Of a stretch of DNA of 64,000 bases, positions 25,151 through 34,435 are shown piece by piece (position 1 is the stretch's first letter; the number at the start of each line of letters is the position of its first letter). The notes below the pieces were generated by a model. It was not told the DNA's origin and ran no database searches. It saw only the letters and a program-made list of their open reading frames with translations. Source of the stretch: Heyndrickxia oleronia (GTDB taxonomy: Bacteria; Bacillota; Bacilli; Bacillales; Bacillaceae_C); assembly GCF_017809215.1 (NCBI RefSeq), contig NZ_CP065424.1, positions 3,814,001 through 3,878,000 of the forward strand. Reading direction: 5' to 3'. The position numbers were made by a program, and so were the translations under genes.

Positions 25151-26086
25151 ATGGAGGGATTTATCATTAAAATCCGTAAAGAACCGACTGAATTAAAGAT
25201 GTTAAAACTGTTAAACTCGAGAACTTCTTTGTCAGCAAAGGACAAGAATAATTATCATTATCTTGAAAAAGGGTTTGATGGAGAGAAAAAATTTGATGCG
25301 GTGATAGGGAATTCTTCTGATTGCCTCCTCATCATTCCAGATTTACTTTTTGAATATCAAAATACTACTTTTCAAATCGACTCACTAGTCATAGCAAAAG
25401 AGGAAATTTATTTATTTGAAATAAAAAACAATGAGAGAGATCATTATTTTAAAGACGATAATTGGTACTTACTATCGGGTAAGGAAATTAAAAATCCACT
25501 TCTCCAATTAAAAAGAAGTGAATCTCTGCTTCGGCGACTTTTGCAATCTCTCGGTTTTCAACTTCCAATCAAAGCATATCTCGTTTTTGTTAATCCCCAT
25601 TTCTTTCTATATCAAGCTCCTATGAAAGCACCTATTATTTTCCACCCACAGCTTAAACATTTTATTGATGATCTTAAGGCAACATCATTGAAAATAACAG
25701 ATGGACATGTAAACATTGCAAAAAAGCTCCTATCCCATCATATAGAAGAAACTACCTTTCATTATATTCCCGAATACACATTTGAACAGTTGAAAAAGGG
25801 CATAACTTGCGTTAAGTGCGCGTCTTTAATGAAAGCACTAAGCCTTCAATCGTTAGCTTGTGAAAAATGTGGAATAAAAGAGGACACTGAAACGGCAATC
25901 TTACGTAGCATTGACGAATTCCAATTGCTTTTTCCCGATCGTAAAATTACCACTACTGGCATTCACGAATGGTGTGAAATCATCCACTCCAAAAAAATGA
26001 TTCGCAGGATCCTTTTTGAAAACTATACTCTCCAAGGTTACGGTAGGTCCGCCCATTATGTTAGAAAAAACAAAAACACTCAATAA
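25151..26086 (+). CDS. NERD-domain (nuclease-related) protein with zinc ribbon
   Basis: 311 aa. The NERD domain (about 40-150) has Asp77 (FQIDSLVI), Glu90 and Lys92 in LFEIKN, the D...ExK set of the PD-(D/E)XK fold. A C-terminal Cys4 motif (CVKC, then CEKC at about 226-248) is probably a zinc ribbon, followed by a short helical tail. The ATG at 25151 lacks a ribosome binding site, while GGAGG sits at ideal distance before an ATT at 25166, so a rare ATT start giving IKIRKEP is possible. NERD proteins lack a proven substrate. It runs into array 2 with a 30-bp gap. Confidence 0.85.
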   Translation: MEGFIIKIRKEPTELKMLKLLNSRTSLSAKDKNNYHYLEKGFDGEKKFDAVIGNSSDCLLIIPDLLFEYQNTTFQIDSLVIAKEEIYLFEIKNNERDHYFKDDNWYLLSGKEIKNPLLQLKRSESLLRRLLQSLGFQLPIKAYLVFVNPHFFLYQAPMKAPIIFHPQLKHFIDDLKATSLKITDGHVNIAKKLLSHHIEETTFHYIPEYTFEQLKKGITCVKCASLMKALSLQSLACEKCGIKEDTETAILRSIDEFQLLFPDRKITTTGIHEWCEIIHSKKMIRRILFENYTLQGYGRSAHYVRKNKNTQ

Positions 26087-26116
26087 GAGTTTTGTTACCC
26101 TTTTTGTTTTTTTAGA

Positions 26117-26851
26117 GGGAACTATTCAGGAGCAATGATTACCGGGGTGGAGCTGGGGATCCTATTTGGGTAACCTTTCCTGGGCTTTGGTTACCCGGAT
26201 CTCGGCGCGGAGCCCTTCTCGGTAACTATTCCCCGGCTTTGGTTACCCGAATATCGTCATGGATCTTCTCTCGGTAACCTTTCTAGAGCTTTAGTTACCT
26301 GAATCTCGGCGCGGAGCCCTTCTCGGTAACTATTCCTCGGCTTTGGCTACCCGAATATCGTTATGGATCTTCTCTCGGTAACCTTTCTAGAGCTTTAGTT
26401 ACCTGAATCTCGGCGAGGAGCCGTTCTCGGTAACTATTCCTCGGCTTTGGTTACCCGAATATCGTTATGGATCTTCTCTCGGTAACCTTTCTAGAGCTTT
26501 AGTTACCTGAATCTCGGCGAGGAGCCGTTCTCGGTAACTATTCCTCGGCTTTGGTTACCCGGATCTCGTCACAGTGACTACCTCGGTAACCTTTCCGGAG
26601 CTTTAGTTACCCAGATCTCGTCACAGAGACTACCTCGGTAACCTTTACGGAGCTTTAGTTACCCAGATCTCGTCACAGTGCCTTCCTCGGTAACCTTTCT
26701 AGGGTTTTAGTTACCCGGATCTCGTCACGATTCCTCACTCGGTAACCATTCTAAACCTTTGGTTACCCGAACCTCGTCACGGTTCCTCCCTCGGTAACCT
26801 TTCCAACTCTTTAGTTACCCGAATCCCACCGTGGCTCCACCTCCGGTAACT
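26117..26851. repeat. 52-bp palindromic tandem array 2 (14 units plus a half unit)
   Basis: Left half-sites begin at 26117 (degenerate) and then every 52 bp without a single indel: 26169, 26221, 26273, up to 26845. Each is GGTAACC or GGTAACT, with GGTTACC or AGTTACC starting 20 bp later; the last unit stops after its left arm. Units from 26221 to 26533 alternate between two versions, so a 104-bp dimer is repeated three times. The family is the same as array 1. It lies between the NERD gene and the RNase J gene, which end at it from both sides. Confidence 0.95.
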
Positions 26852-26857
26852 ATCCCC

Positions 26858-28531
26858 TTATATTTCAATAATAATTGGAACAACCATTGGTTTTTTCTTC
26901 AATTGGTTGAATATATGTTGCTGAATGGATTTTTTCAGCTCTCTTTTCATTACTTTTCGTTCGTTGCGGTTTTCTGCTTGTAGCTCATTCACCGTTTTGG
27001 TAGTAAGTTGATTCACTTTTTTTCGGAGTTCTGAGAAACCACCGTCCATAAATCCACGAGAAATTGTTTCTGGTTCGGAAAGCAGTTTTCCGTCTGCTTT
27101 GCTTATCGTTAAAACGACGATGAGCATGCCGTCCTCTGCAAACTGCTTACGGTCTCGCAGTACAAAATCTCCTACATTCCCAACATCTCCACCGTCAACA
27201 TATGTGTTGCCAACGGGTATTTGGCGGGTTTGGCGCGGTACACCATTTTCAATATCAACAACATCGCCATTATTAATGATAAATGTGTTTCCCTGTTCGA
27301 CACCAACGGATTCAGCTAATAAACGGTGATGGTGCAGCATTCTAAGTTCACCATGAATCGGGATAAAATATTTTGGTTTCATTAATGTCAGCATTAATTT
27401 TAAATCTTCTTGATATCCATGACCGGAAACATGCATACCAGATGTACTTCCTGATCCATAAATCACCCTAGCTCCTATTGCATAAAAATTATCTACAATA
27501 CTTGTTATCCCTTTTTCATTCCCAGGGATTGGGCCGGCAGCAAGAATCACCGTATCTTTTGGCAACACTTCGACACCGCGAAAATTCCCCGTCGACAAAC
27601 GGGCAAGTGCAGCCAATGGTTCCCCTTGGCTTCCCGTGCATAAAATAGCGACCTTTTCAGGAGGCAGTTCATTTATTTCATTTTGGTCGATTAACATTCC
27701 ATCCGGAACGGTTAAGTACCCTCGTTTCATCGCAATATCTACTACATTCACCATACTTCTTCCGAGCAACGCAAGTTTTCGATTGGTTTTATAGGCGGCA
27801 TTTATAACCTGTTGAACACGACTAACATTGGAAGCAAATGTAGAAATAATAATCTTCCGTTCCGCTTTTATGAAAGCTGCCTCCACATGATCCGATACCA
27901 TTTGTTCAGATGGAGTTAAGCCGGGACGTTCAGCATTTGTACTCTCGGACAATAAAAGCAATACTCCCTCATTACCGATTTCAGCCATCCTATGAATATC
28001 TGAACGCTCATCACTTTTCTCAGGTGTTAAATCAAACTTAAAGTCACCGGTATGTACAATATTCCCCTCTGGTGTGTGAAAGATGATGCCTAAGCAATCA
28101 GGAATACTATGAGTCACTTTAAAAAATTCCACACTTATATTTCCGAATTCCAATTTCGAGCTTGCGTTGATTTCTACCAGTTTGCTTTCTCTTAAAATTT
28201 TATGTTCTTTTAATTTGAGTTCAATTAATCCTAGCGTGAAGCGTGTTGCATAAACAGGTACATTTAATTTTTTCAGGAAGAACGGAATTCCTCCGATATG
28301 ATCTTCATGACCATGTGTGACAAGTAAAGCCTTTACCCTATCTTTATTTTCGATTAAGTAAGACAGATCAGGAATAATCAAATCAATTCCTAATAAACTC
28401 TCATCGGGAAACTTGTTGCCACAATCGATAATTACAATATCGTCTGCATATTCAATTGCATACATGTTTTTTCCGATTTCATTCAAGCCACCTAAGGCGA
28501 AGATAGATAAGATATTCTCATTTGTACTCAT
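26858..28531 (-). CDS. Ribonuclease J family protein
   Basis: 557 aa: metallo-beta-lactamase domain with the intact zinc motif HGHEDH (about 75-80) and a later HTGDFKFD, then the beta-CASP insertion and the HVSGHG motif, and the C-terminal RNase J domain ending KPMVVPIIIEI. RNase J has 5'-3' exo- and endonuclease activity in mRNA decay and rRNA maturation. Since Bacillus J1 and J2 sit in other contexts, this is likely an extra, third-type paralogue. GGGAGG sets the start. Array 2 abuts its stop codon (7 bp). Confidence 0.9.
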   Translation of the reverse strand: MSTNENILSIFALGGLNEIGKNMYAIEYADDIVIIDCGNKFPDESLLGIDLIIPDLSYLIENKDRVKALLVTHGHEDHIGGIPFFLKKLNVPVYATRFTLGLIELKLKEHKILRESKLVEINASSKLEFGNISVEFFKVTHSIPDCLGIIFHTPEGNIVHTGDFKFDLTPEKSDERSDIHRMAEIGNEGVLLLLSESTNAERPGLTPSEQMVSDHVEAAFIKAERKIIISTFASNVSRVQQVINAAYKTNRKLALLGRSMVNVVDIAMKRGYLTVPDGMLIDQNEINELPPEKVAILCTGSQGEPLAALARLSTGNFRGVEVLPKDTVILAAGPIPGNEKGITSIVDNFYAIGARVIYGSGSTSGMHVSGHGYQEDLKLMLTLMKPKYFIPIHGELRMLHHHRLLAESVGVEQGNTFIINNGDVVDIENGVPRQTRQIPVGNTYVDGGDVGNVGDFVLRDRKQFAEDGMLIVVLTISKADGKLLSEPETISRGFMDGGFSELRKKVNQLTTKTVNELQAENRNERKVMKRELKKSIQQHIFNQLKKKPMVVPIIIEI

Positions 28532-28597
28532 CTTAATATCCTCCCACTAAAAAAGATAATCTTAGTATGTCCTTTGTTTTTCCATTTATCAGTGAAA

Positions 28598-28690
28598 CAT
28601 GGGGACGGTTCTCCCGCTTCCTTTTTCTCATAAGAAAAAGTATGTCCCGTTAGGCGATTAAATTTTACCAAGGGGCATACTTTTTCATTT
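28598..28690. repeat. GGGGACGGTTCT element followed by a long hairpin
   Basis: ATGGGGACGGTTCTCCCGCTTC at the start is one of four related copies in this window. Next, AAAAAGTATGTCCC and GGGGCATACTTTTT form a stem with a 22-nt loop and a T run on the plus strand. The rest of the 28532-28821 gap shows no gene. Confidence 0.6.
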
Positions 28691-28821
28691 TTTTATACTA
28701 TTACGAGGTGGGCTCATAAGATCCATCATTCGGCAATTTTATTGTTTTGATGCTTTCTTTGACTTTTGCCTCACCAATTTCAATGATTCAAAAATCCACA
28801 AGTCTTTAATAGTATTTTTTA

Positions 28822-29898
28822 TTAAAAAATGTAATTGTTCTCTATCTCTCTATCGATACTTTTTATATGCAAATTCTGTTGCGGGTATGGAAATTCTATT
28901 TTCCTTTCCATAAACAGCTTATTTATTCTAAAGTTTATATTACTTTTTATTGTCCCAAGCTGATTATAATCAGATATCATTATCGATAATTCGAAATTCA
29001 GACAGAAATCTCCAAAGCCTACAAAACTCACAGATGGTTCCGGATCCATTAAAACTGCCGGTGACACTAAGCTTTCCTCTCTTGCAATCTCCATGAGCAT
29101 ATCTCTTAATTTTTCTACATCTGTTCCGTATGCAACATTAAACGGTATGGTTAGTCGAATTTGGGGATCACTAAACGAACGATTAACCACCTTTTCTCCT
29201 AAAAAGTATGAATTCGGAACAATAATATGTTCATTGGTCCCTGTTTTAATAACTGTCGCCCGCATATTAATTTTTTCAACGTCTCCTATAATGTTATCGA
29301 TAAGAACGCGATCCCCGACTTTTATAGGTCGTTCAAACAAGATAATAACTCCAGAGATAAAGTTGGAGGTAATGTTTTGAAGTCCAAACCCAATTCCAAC
29401 ACTGATCATGCCTGCAAACACAGTTAATGCACTTAGATTTATCCCTACTGTCGTTAAGCTGACAATAATAGCAATAATCATAATGGAATAATGCACAACT
29501 CGGTCAAACGTATATCTCGTACCTTTATCTAAATGGTATCGATTATATATCCCCGGCAATAAAACATTTGTAGAAATTTTTGAAAGTCGACTAGCCAAAG
29601 TAATAATTAAAACGGCCACAATAATTAAGAATAGCGTTACATCCACTTTACCGAATTTAAATATCACGGCAAACATCCATTTTGCTTTTGAAAAGTAAAG
29701 GAGCAAAAATACCAATGTTCCATAAAAGGTAAACCAATTTACTATACTTCTCAATACAGCATGATGTTTGGGCAGCTTTTTGAGAATCGTAAGAATAATC
29801 CATCGCAATAGTAACATTCCAATTACAACTGCTGCAATAATGATTAAGCTCTTATAATTAAAGGAAAAAATCCAATTTTCTAATGTGCGAGTATCCAT
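28822..29898 (-). CDS. Mechanosensitive ion channel (MscS family)
   Basis: 358 aa with five transmembrane helices; the pore helix is AGMISVGIGFGLQNITSNFISG with the alternating Gly/Ala pattern of MscS TM3, followed by the beta domain (RPIKVGDRVLIDNIIGDVEKIN) and the C-terminal alpha/beta cage. It opens under membrane tension and releases osmolytes. AAGGTG precedes the start. Monocistronic. Confidence 0.92.
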   Translation of the reverse strand: MDTRTLENWIFSFNYKSLIIIAAVVIGMLLLRWIILTILKKLPKHHAVLRSIVNWFTFYGTLVFLLLYFSKAKWMFAVIFKFGKVDVTLFLIIVAVLIITLASRLSKISTNVLLPGIYNRYHLDKGTRYTFDRVVHYSIMIIAIIVSLTTVGINLSALTVFAGMISVGIGFGLQNITSNFISGVIILFERPIKVGDRVLIDNIIGDVEKINMRATVIKTGTNEHIIVPNSYFLGEKVVNRSFSDPQIRLTIPFNVAYGTDVEKLRDMLMEIAREESLVSPAVLMDPEPSVSFVGFGDFCLNFELSIMISDYNQLGTIKSNINFRINKLFMERKIEFPYPQQNLHIKSIDREIENNYIF

Positions 29899-29984
29899 GT
29901 TTTCACCTTCATTATTTTATCTAATTTCACTTTAGTTGATTAAAGTAAAACTCCATGAAGTATATTCTAGCAAATAAATAAAAA

Positions 29985-30016
29985 AGAAGGATGGGTATAA
30001 AGTCCATCTTTTTATC
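29985..30016. terminator. Hairpin near the divergent ends
   Basis: GATGG and CCATC arms around GTATAAAGT with a T run (TTTTTATC) after it on the plus strand. Of weak significance. Between it and 30170 no gene was seen. Confidence 0.4.
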
Positions 30017-30170
30017 GACATCCTAATGTTTAATAATTCAAAATACCCTTAATGAAACAACACTTTGAAGGACGGCCATGAAAAATCGTTCTATTCCTCT
30101 GTTGAAAATTTTGTGAAAATAGCCTTTTAAGGCACGATGAGTTTAATAGGCTACACAGGAAACAGATAAT

Positions 30171-30207
30171 AAAAAGCAGGGAATCCGTTCATCATTTCCC
30201 TGCTTTT
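30171..30207. terminator. Terminator of the YxjI-like gene region
   Basis: AAAGCAGGGAA and TTCCCTGCTTTT arms with an 11-nt loop; a T run follows and, on the other strand, also. It lies 65 bp past the 3' end of the gene stopping at 30275. Confidence 0.75.
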
Positions 30208-30274
30208 CTGAAGTAATTTTAATTATGAGTTTCTAATGAAAACCTGTCAGCATTTCATATCATTCCGCCCTACA

Positions 30275-30772
30275 TTAAGGCGTAATTACCGAGGAAGCGG
30301 CATTATCATCAGCCTTCACACAATCAATTGCGACAACGAGGGCAATCATGATGGCTTCCTTCTCATCATTCAATATTTGCACTTTGTAGCTATCGCCCCA
30401 AGTAAACCATTCCTTGCTCACTTTACCGACCAGTTCACCATGCTGTAAAACCTGGAAATTCATATCCCACCAATTACCAAGTACTTCAATGCCTGTAGAA
30501 TCAATCGTATAGCGTGCTTTAAGGAAAGAAAACTCCTTCTTAATCGTTAACACCTCTTGACCATTGACCTCAACAAAAAACTTTGGCAAGAAGCTAAACA
30601 CCTTTTTCGTAATGAGCGCAATTTCATCTTTTGTTGTATTGAAAATGGAGAACGTTTTAGGAACTTTCATAAAACTTCCCTCCACGTAATAAACGTCCTT
30701 TTCCTGCTCATCCTTTACTGTAAATTTCCCACTTAAACTGAATACCTTTTGCTTTATATAGAGCTGCTTCAT
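30275..30772 (-). CDS. LURP-one-related/YxjI family protein
   Basis: 165 aa with the scramblase-like beta-barrel pattern: LYIKQKVFSLSGKFTV, YYVEGSF, FSIFN, LFSFLPKFFVEV and WWDMNF strands. The Tubby-like fold is known for LURP-one and YxjI; the function in bacteria is unclear. AAAGGGGG sets the start at 30772. Monocistronic. Confidence 0.85.
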   Translation of the reverse strand: MKQLYIKQKVFSLSGKFTVKDEQEKDVYYVEGSFMKVPKTFSIFNTTKDEIALITKKVFSFLPKFFVEVNGQEVLTIKKEFSFLKARYTIDSTGIEVLGNWWDMNFQVLQHGELVGKVSKEWFTWGDSYKVQILNDEKEAIMIALVVAIDCVKADDNAASSVITP

Positions 30773-30960
30773 AATATGCCCCCTTTGATATAGCATATTA
30801 CTATACTATAAGTATATTATTGTTCTACCCTACATATTTACATTTTAAATATAAAATCAATTCATCTATCACTAAGTTCGACTTCGATTGGAACCCGGTG
30901 ATCGTGGCAGGTCTTACCCTATCAAATATTATTAACAGTTTCCTATTAAAAAAAGTTAAG

Positions 30961-30981
30961 GAAGCAGAAGAACCGTCCCCA
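30961..30981 (-). repeat. GGGGACGGTTCTTCTGCTTC copy, minus strand
   Basis: On the minus strand the element begins one base after the stop codon of the DUF4317 gene. It is the same family as copies at 28600, 45632 and 47594. Confidence 0.7.
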
Positions 30982-32151
30982 CTAAAGCTCTCCAGATTCC
31001 AATCGAAATCCTTCGACAACGACTTCTTCATCAACTTCTAATACTAAGCATTTCTTTCCATTGTAAGTGATATACTTAAGATTTTTGAGGTCTTTCGGGT
31101 TAATGGTTACGTTGGCAATCTTCGTTTCGATTTTAATCGATTTCGGAATGACGCTGCTTGCTTTGATTTCGTGTTTTTCATCAAATACAACACTTTTGAA
31201 GGCATGCTCGACTTTGTCTGAGCTTACATTTTCAACGCCACTAGCCTCTAAAATTCGCTCGATGCCCTTGGAATCCAGTTTAGGAGGTTCACTTTCTTCA
31301 TTTTCTTCATTTTCTTGACTTTCCTGTACGATCTTATCAATTTCCTCATAGACATTCGAAATGACCTTGGAATCCACTTCGTCTCCTACTACTATCTTTA
31401 AAATTTGGTCGAAGCTGTCCTTTTCTTCTACCGCTGTAATGATCTCTTCACATTGGAGGACATCCACGATAAAAATTTCACTCGGTTGATTCGCTTTTCC
31501 ACCATTATAAAGAATATGATTCACATCAGCTGAATTATCATTAAAGGCAGGAAATAGAAAACCAGCTAATGGAGCTGCTAAATTAATAATCGGATCCACG
31601 GCATTATTGGCTTTAAATTCTTTTTCAATATAATCAAAAAGCAACGCTTTTTTCGGCTGATCGGTTTTATTGAGACTGCAAAGGACAAACTGACTGGAAT
31701 ATACCTCGTCATCTCCGCCTTCTTCCGATTCCATATTTCGCTTCCTTGTTGCCTTTTGATACTCACCGCGGATAAACGTTACTACCGTATCAAATTCATA
31801 CTTTGCATGGGCAAACATTTTCTCTACGATTTGGAGCATTTTTTCGTTCCATTCATCCGTAGATGTAGCATGCAATCCATTGAAAAGAGTCATTTGTGTG
31901 CTCTCTTCCTCATCTCGGCGAAATTTCAGTTCAAACAGCTTGGAGTCAAGTCCACCAGTCAAAACCTTCTTAAAGTTGGTTAAAAACAGCTCTTGTTCTT
32001 CCTGCTCTAGCATTTCAAACGGCTGGCAAACCTGATGATAAATCTCTCCTGTTTCTTTCTTTACATATACATTAAATATTTCTCGAATATTGATATATCT
32101 ACTATTTAATTTAAATTGATTTCGGATACTTGCGATGTCTTTTTTATTCAT
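30982..32151 (-). CDS. DUF4317 family protein
   Basis: 389 aa. It opens with MNKKDIASIRNQFKL and continues with YVKKETGEIYHQ, matching the DUF4317 N-terminus, and ends with an extra basic-beta region. DUF4317 proteins occur across Firmicutes, have no assigned function and no enzymatic motif. GGGAG lies 9 nt before the ATG at 32151, so the 426-aa longer version is discarded. A terminator-like hairpin lies upstream at 32368. Confidence 0.82.
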   Translation of the reverse strand: MNKKDIASIRNQFKLNSRYINIREIFNVYVKKETGEIYHQVCQPFEMLEQEEQELFLTNFKKVLTGGLDSKLFELKFRRDEEESTQMTLFNGLHATSTDEWNEKMLQIVEKMFAHAKYEFDTVVTFIRGEYQKATRKRNMESEEGGDDEVYSSQFVLCSLNKTDQPKKALLFDYIEKEFKANNAVDPIINLAAPLAGFLFPAFNDNSADVNHILYNGGKANQPSEIFIVDVLQCEEIITAVEEKDSFDQILKIVVGDEVDSKVISNVYEEIDKIVQESQENEENEESEPPKLDSKGIERILEASGVENVSSDKVEHAFKSVVFDEKHEIKASSVIPKSIKIETKIANVTINPKDLKNLKYITYNGKKCLVLEVDEEVVVEGFRLESGEL

Positions 32152-32367
32152 TAATCTCATCTCCCATCCCTGATTATACTGGTCAGACGAGAAAATAGTA
32201 ATACTTGATATTTTTTCAGTTTTAATAGCAAGCGTGGATCCCCTTGAAAGAGCAGTTTTCAAGGGGCGAATATAGATGATAAAATTTTTCAGTGTTTTTC
32301 AAACTTTTCACCACGATAAGGGGCAATTTTGGAAGGGCTTGTTAATAGGATAAAATTCAATAAATAT

Positions 32368-32413
32368 AAAATGCTCACAAACCTTGCCTTATAAATGATT
32401 GTGAGCATTTTAT
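32368..32413. terminator. Terminator of the PLP decarboxylase gene
   Basis: AAAATGCTCACAA and TTGTGAGCATTTTA arms. A similar one (AAATGCTCAC) occurs after RocB at 39091. Confidence 0.8.
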
Positions 32414-32452
32414 TTAGGATACCAGTTTTTTCATGATGTAACGTTAATATCT

Positions 32453-34102
32453 TTAGGCTCTTATCATGAAATTCTCACTATTTCTCGTCTTCAGAAAAAG
32501 TTCTAGGTGCTCTTTTAGAAATCCAACATAACGGTCCACCTCTTCTATTGTGGTGTATGGCGAGATCGCAAAAAATTTATGCGCATAGAGAGAGATTCGC
32601 TTGCTTGAGTTTGCTGCTTTTACGATGCGCTGCTTTTTAGTATTTCCAAAGAAGACGGTATCTCGTTCGGCACCAATGACCTCTGCAAACTCGTCATTAA
32701 ATTGATTGATTTCCGATATTTCTTCTATTGTTAAACGTCCGTTCAATTCATCATTCCATTTTGTCTCTTCAGGATAAAAACGGAATGTTGTGATCGGAGA
32801 AATCTCATTCGTGATCACTACATTCGAAATTTCTTTTAATAACGTCTTTCTAAAAGTAATATTGACACGTATGTAATTGGCTAAAAGTTCTTGATACCCT
32901 TCGATTCCAAAAGCCAATAAAGAAGCATAAATTGCTAAAGCACTACCCATTCGCGAGCATTCGAGTGTGTAGCCTGTATGATAACTACCATAACCACGAT
33001 TTCCAACATACGGCGTTTCCGCTGCATCTAAATCAACATACTTCAGATTCTCTCTGTTTTTGACTAAAAATAAACTCGTAATATAGGGTGTTTGTCCAAG
33101 CTTGTGGAAATCAAAGACCATACTATCTGCAAGGTTGATATGTTTAAACCTCTGTTGGTAGGATTTCAATACCTCATTCACGTCGTTTTCAAATCGCAAA
33201 GGATTATTTTCAAAGTCGTAATGATTAAAGAAAGTATACATGCCGCCCATAGCTGAGTCTGCATGGATATAGATTGGATTGATGTCATATGTGCGTTCCA
33301 CTTCATCCGCTATCCGCTTAATTCCCTCCATGTCATCAATGCCAAATGTATCAGTTGTGCCCATTGTGGCAAGGACATAAAGAGGAACGCCGCCTTTTGC
33401 AATAACATGCTCCATTTTTTCTTTTAAATCTTCTAGATTCATAGAATGATTCTCATTCACTTTTACACGAATCATGTTTTCCACACCAATCCCAGTTGCC
33501 TCTACTGATTTATACAGACTGTAGTGTGATAGCTCTGAACAGAAGCAATAGAGATTTTGCGGTACACCCTTTTGATTAGAGAATGGCGCGAAACGGGCAA
33601 TCGCAAGACGTAAAGAATTAAAGACAGCTCCTTGCCCACCCCATGTTGTATATCCTGCACTAAGGCTTTCATCGTATCCGATAAGTTTGGATAGCATACT
33701 TGTTACTTCGATTTCTGCTGTAGCTGCTGCTTGTCCTTCCACATCCCAAAGATTGTTTCCATTGACTAGAACCATGACTAAGTTCCCAATGATACTGGCA
33801 ATATTCGGAAGTGGCGCTGCATTTGCCACATAATTTCGATTGACATACCGGTGTCCTTCTACCAATTTTAGAAGCTTCTGAATCACTTCCTCCATCGATA
33901 CACCCGTTTCCGGAACACTAGCCTGTCGAATGACACGATTATAATAATCCTCTGAGTACTCGGGCATTTCTCCTAGCGTTAGTTTGTTTGGATCCTTTAA
34001 TGCATCTATTTTCGTTAAAATGGTCTTAAAATAGGACAATAATTCCTCTCTTTGAAAGTCATTTCCGTCCATACTAGGAAACAATTTTTGTATTTCTTTC
34101 AT
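32453..34102 (-). CDS. Pyridoxal-phosphate-dependent group II decarboxylase
   Basis: 549 aa, fold type I. The PLP-binding Lys is in DFHKLGQTPY, preceded by HADSAMGG (Asp that pairs with the cofactor) and a YTTWGGQGAVFNSLRLAI block. Such enzymes decarboxylate Glu, diaminobutyrate, tyrosine or similar; the substrate is not clear. GGGAGGTAAAG supports the start. Separated from the upstream chemoreceptor by 333 bp with a terminator. Confidence 0.85.
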   Translation of the reverse strand: MKEIQKLFPSMDGNDFQREELLSYFKTILTKIDALKDPNKLTLGEMPEYSEDYYNRVIRQASVPETGVSMEEVIQKLLKLVEGHRYVNRNYVANAAPLPNIASIIGNLVMVLVNGNNLWDVEGQAAATAEIEVTSMLSKLIGYDESLSAGYTTWGGQGAVFNSLRLAIARFAPFSNQKGVPQNLYCFCSELSHYSLYKSVEATGIGVENMIRVKVNENHSMNLEDLKEKMEHVIAKGGVPLYVLATMGTTDTFGIDDMEGIKRIADEVERTYDINPIYIHADSAMGGMYTFFNHYDFENNPLRFENDVNEVLKSYQQRFKHINLADSMVFDFHKLGQTPYITSLFLVKNRENLKYVDLDAAETPYVGNRGYGSYHTGYTLECSRMGSALAIYASLLAFGIEGYQELLANYIRVNITFRKTLLKEISNVVITNEISPITTFRFYPEETKWNDELNGRLTIEEISEINQFNDEFAEVIGAERDTVFFGNTKKQRIVKAANSSKRISLYAHKFFAISPYTTIEEVDRYVGFLKEHLELFLKTRNSENFMIRA

Positions 34103-34360
34103 TGCTTTACCTCCCTGATGTTTTTACTAGCAGTCGTTTTATTTAAAGAAAACTAGAATCCAATCAGATCGTCCTGCTGCATCCATAAGAATGAGGATGA
34201 TGGCAAATTGGACCTACATATATTAAGAGAAAATAACAGTTGAAAAAGAATACATTACCTACAATCGAACTACAAACCTTCTGATTTATTTTTCCATTTT
34301 ATTTCCCTAGTTTAAGACAAAAATTTTTTCTAATGTACTTTTTCTGTTTTTGCTCTGTAT

Positions 34361-34404
34361 AAAAAAAGCTTCCCACAAGTCAGTTAAACCTATGAGAAGC
34401 ACTC
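34361..34404 (-). terminator. Terminator of the c-di-GMP-regulated operon
   Basis: On the minus strand GCTTCTCAT and GTGGGAAGC arms, then TTTTTTTAT. It ends the STAS-GNAT-chemoreceptor transcript. The remaining 34103-34360 stretch shows no gene. Confidence 0.85.
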
Positions 34405-34435
34405 TTATACTTATCAGCCAGCAAGATTAATAGGT

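Noticed and set aside
20884-26851. Arrays as CRISPR
   Set aside because: The entire 52-bp unit repeats, including the part that would be the spacer; no unique spacers and no cas genes.
30820-31041. Small overlapping ORFs and a short inverted repeat (TTCGATTGGAA / TTCCAATCGAA) after the DUF4317 gene
   Set aside because: The ORFs lack start signals; the 11-14 bp repeat is isolated and may be a scar or chance.
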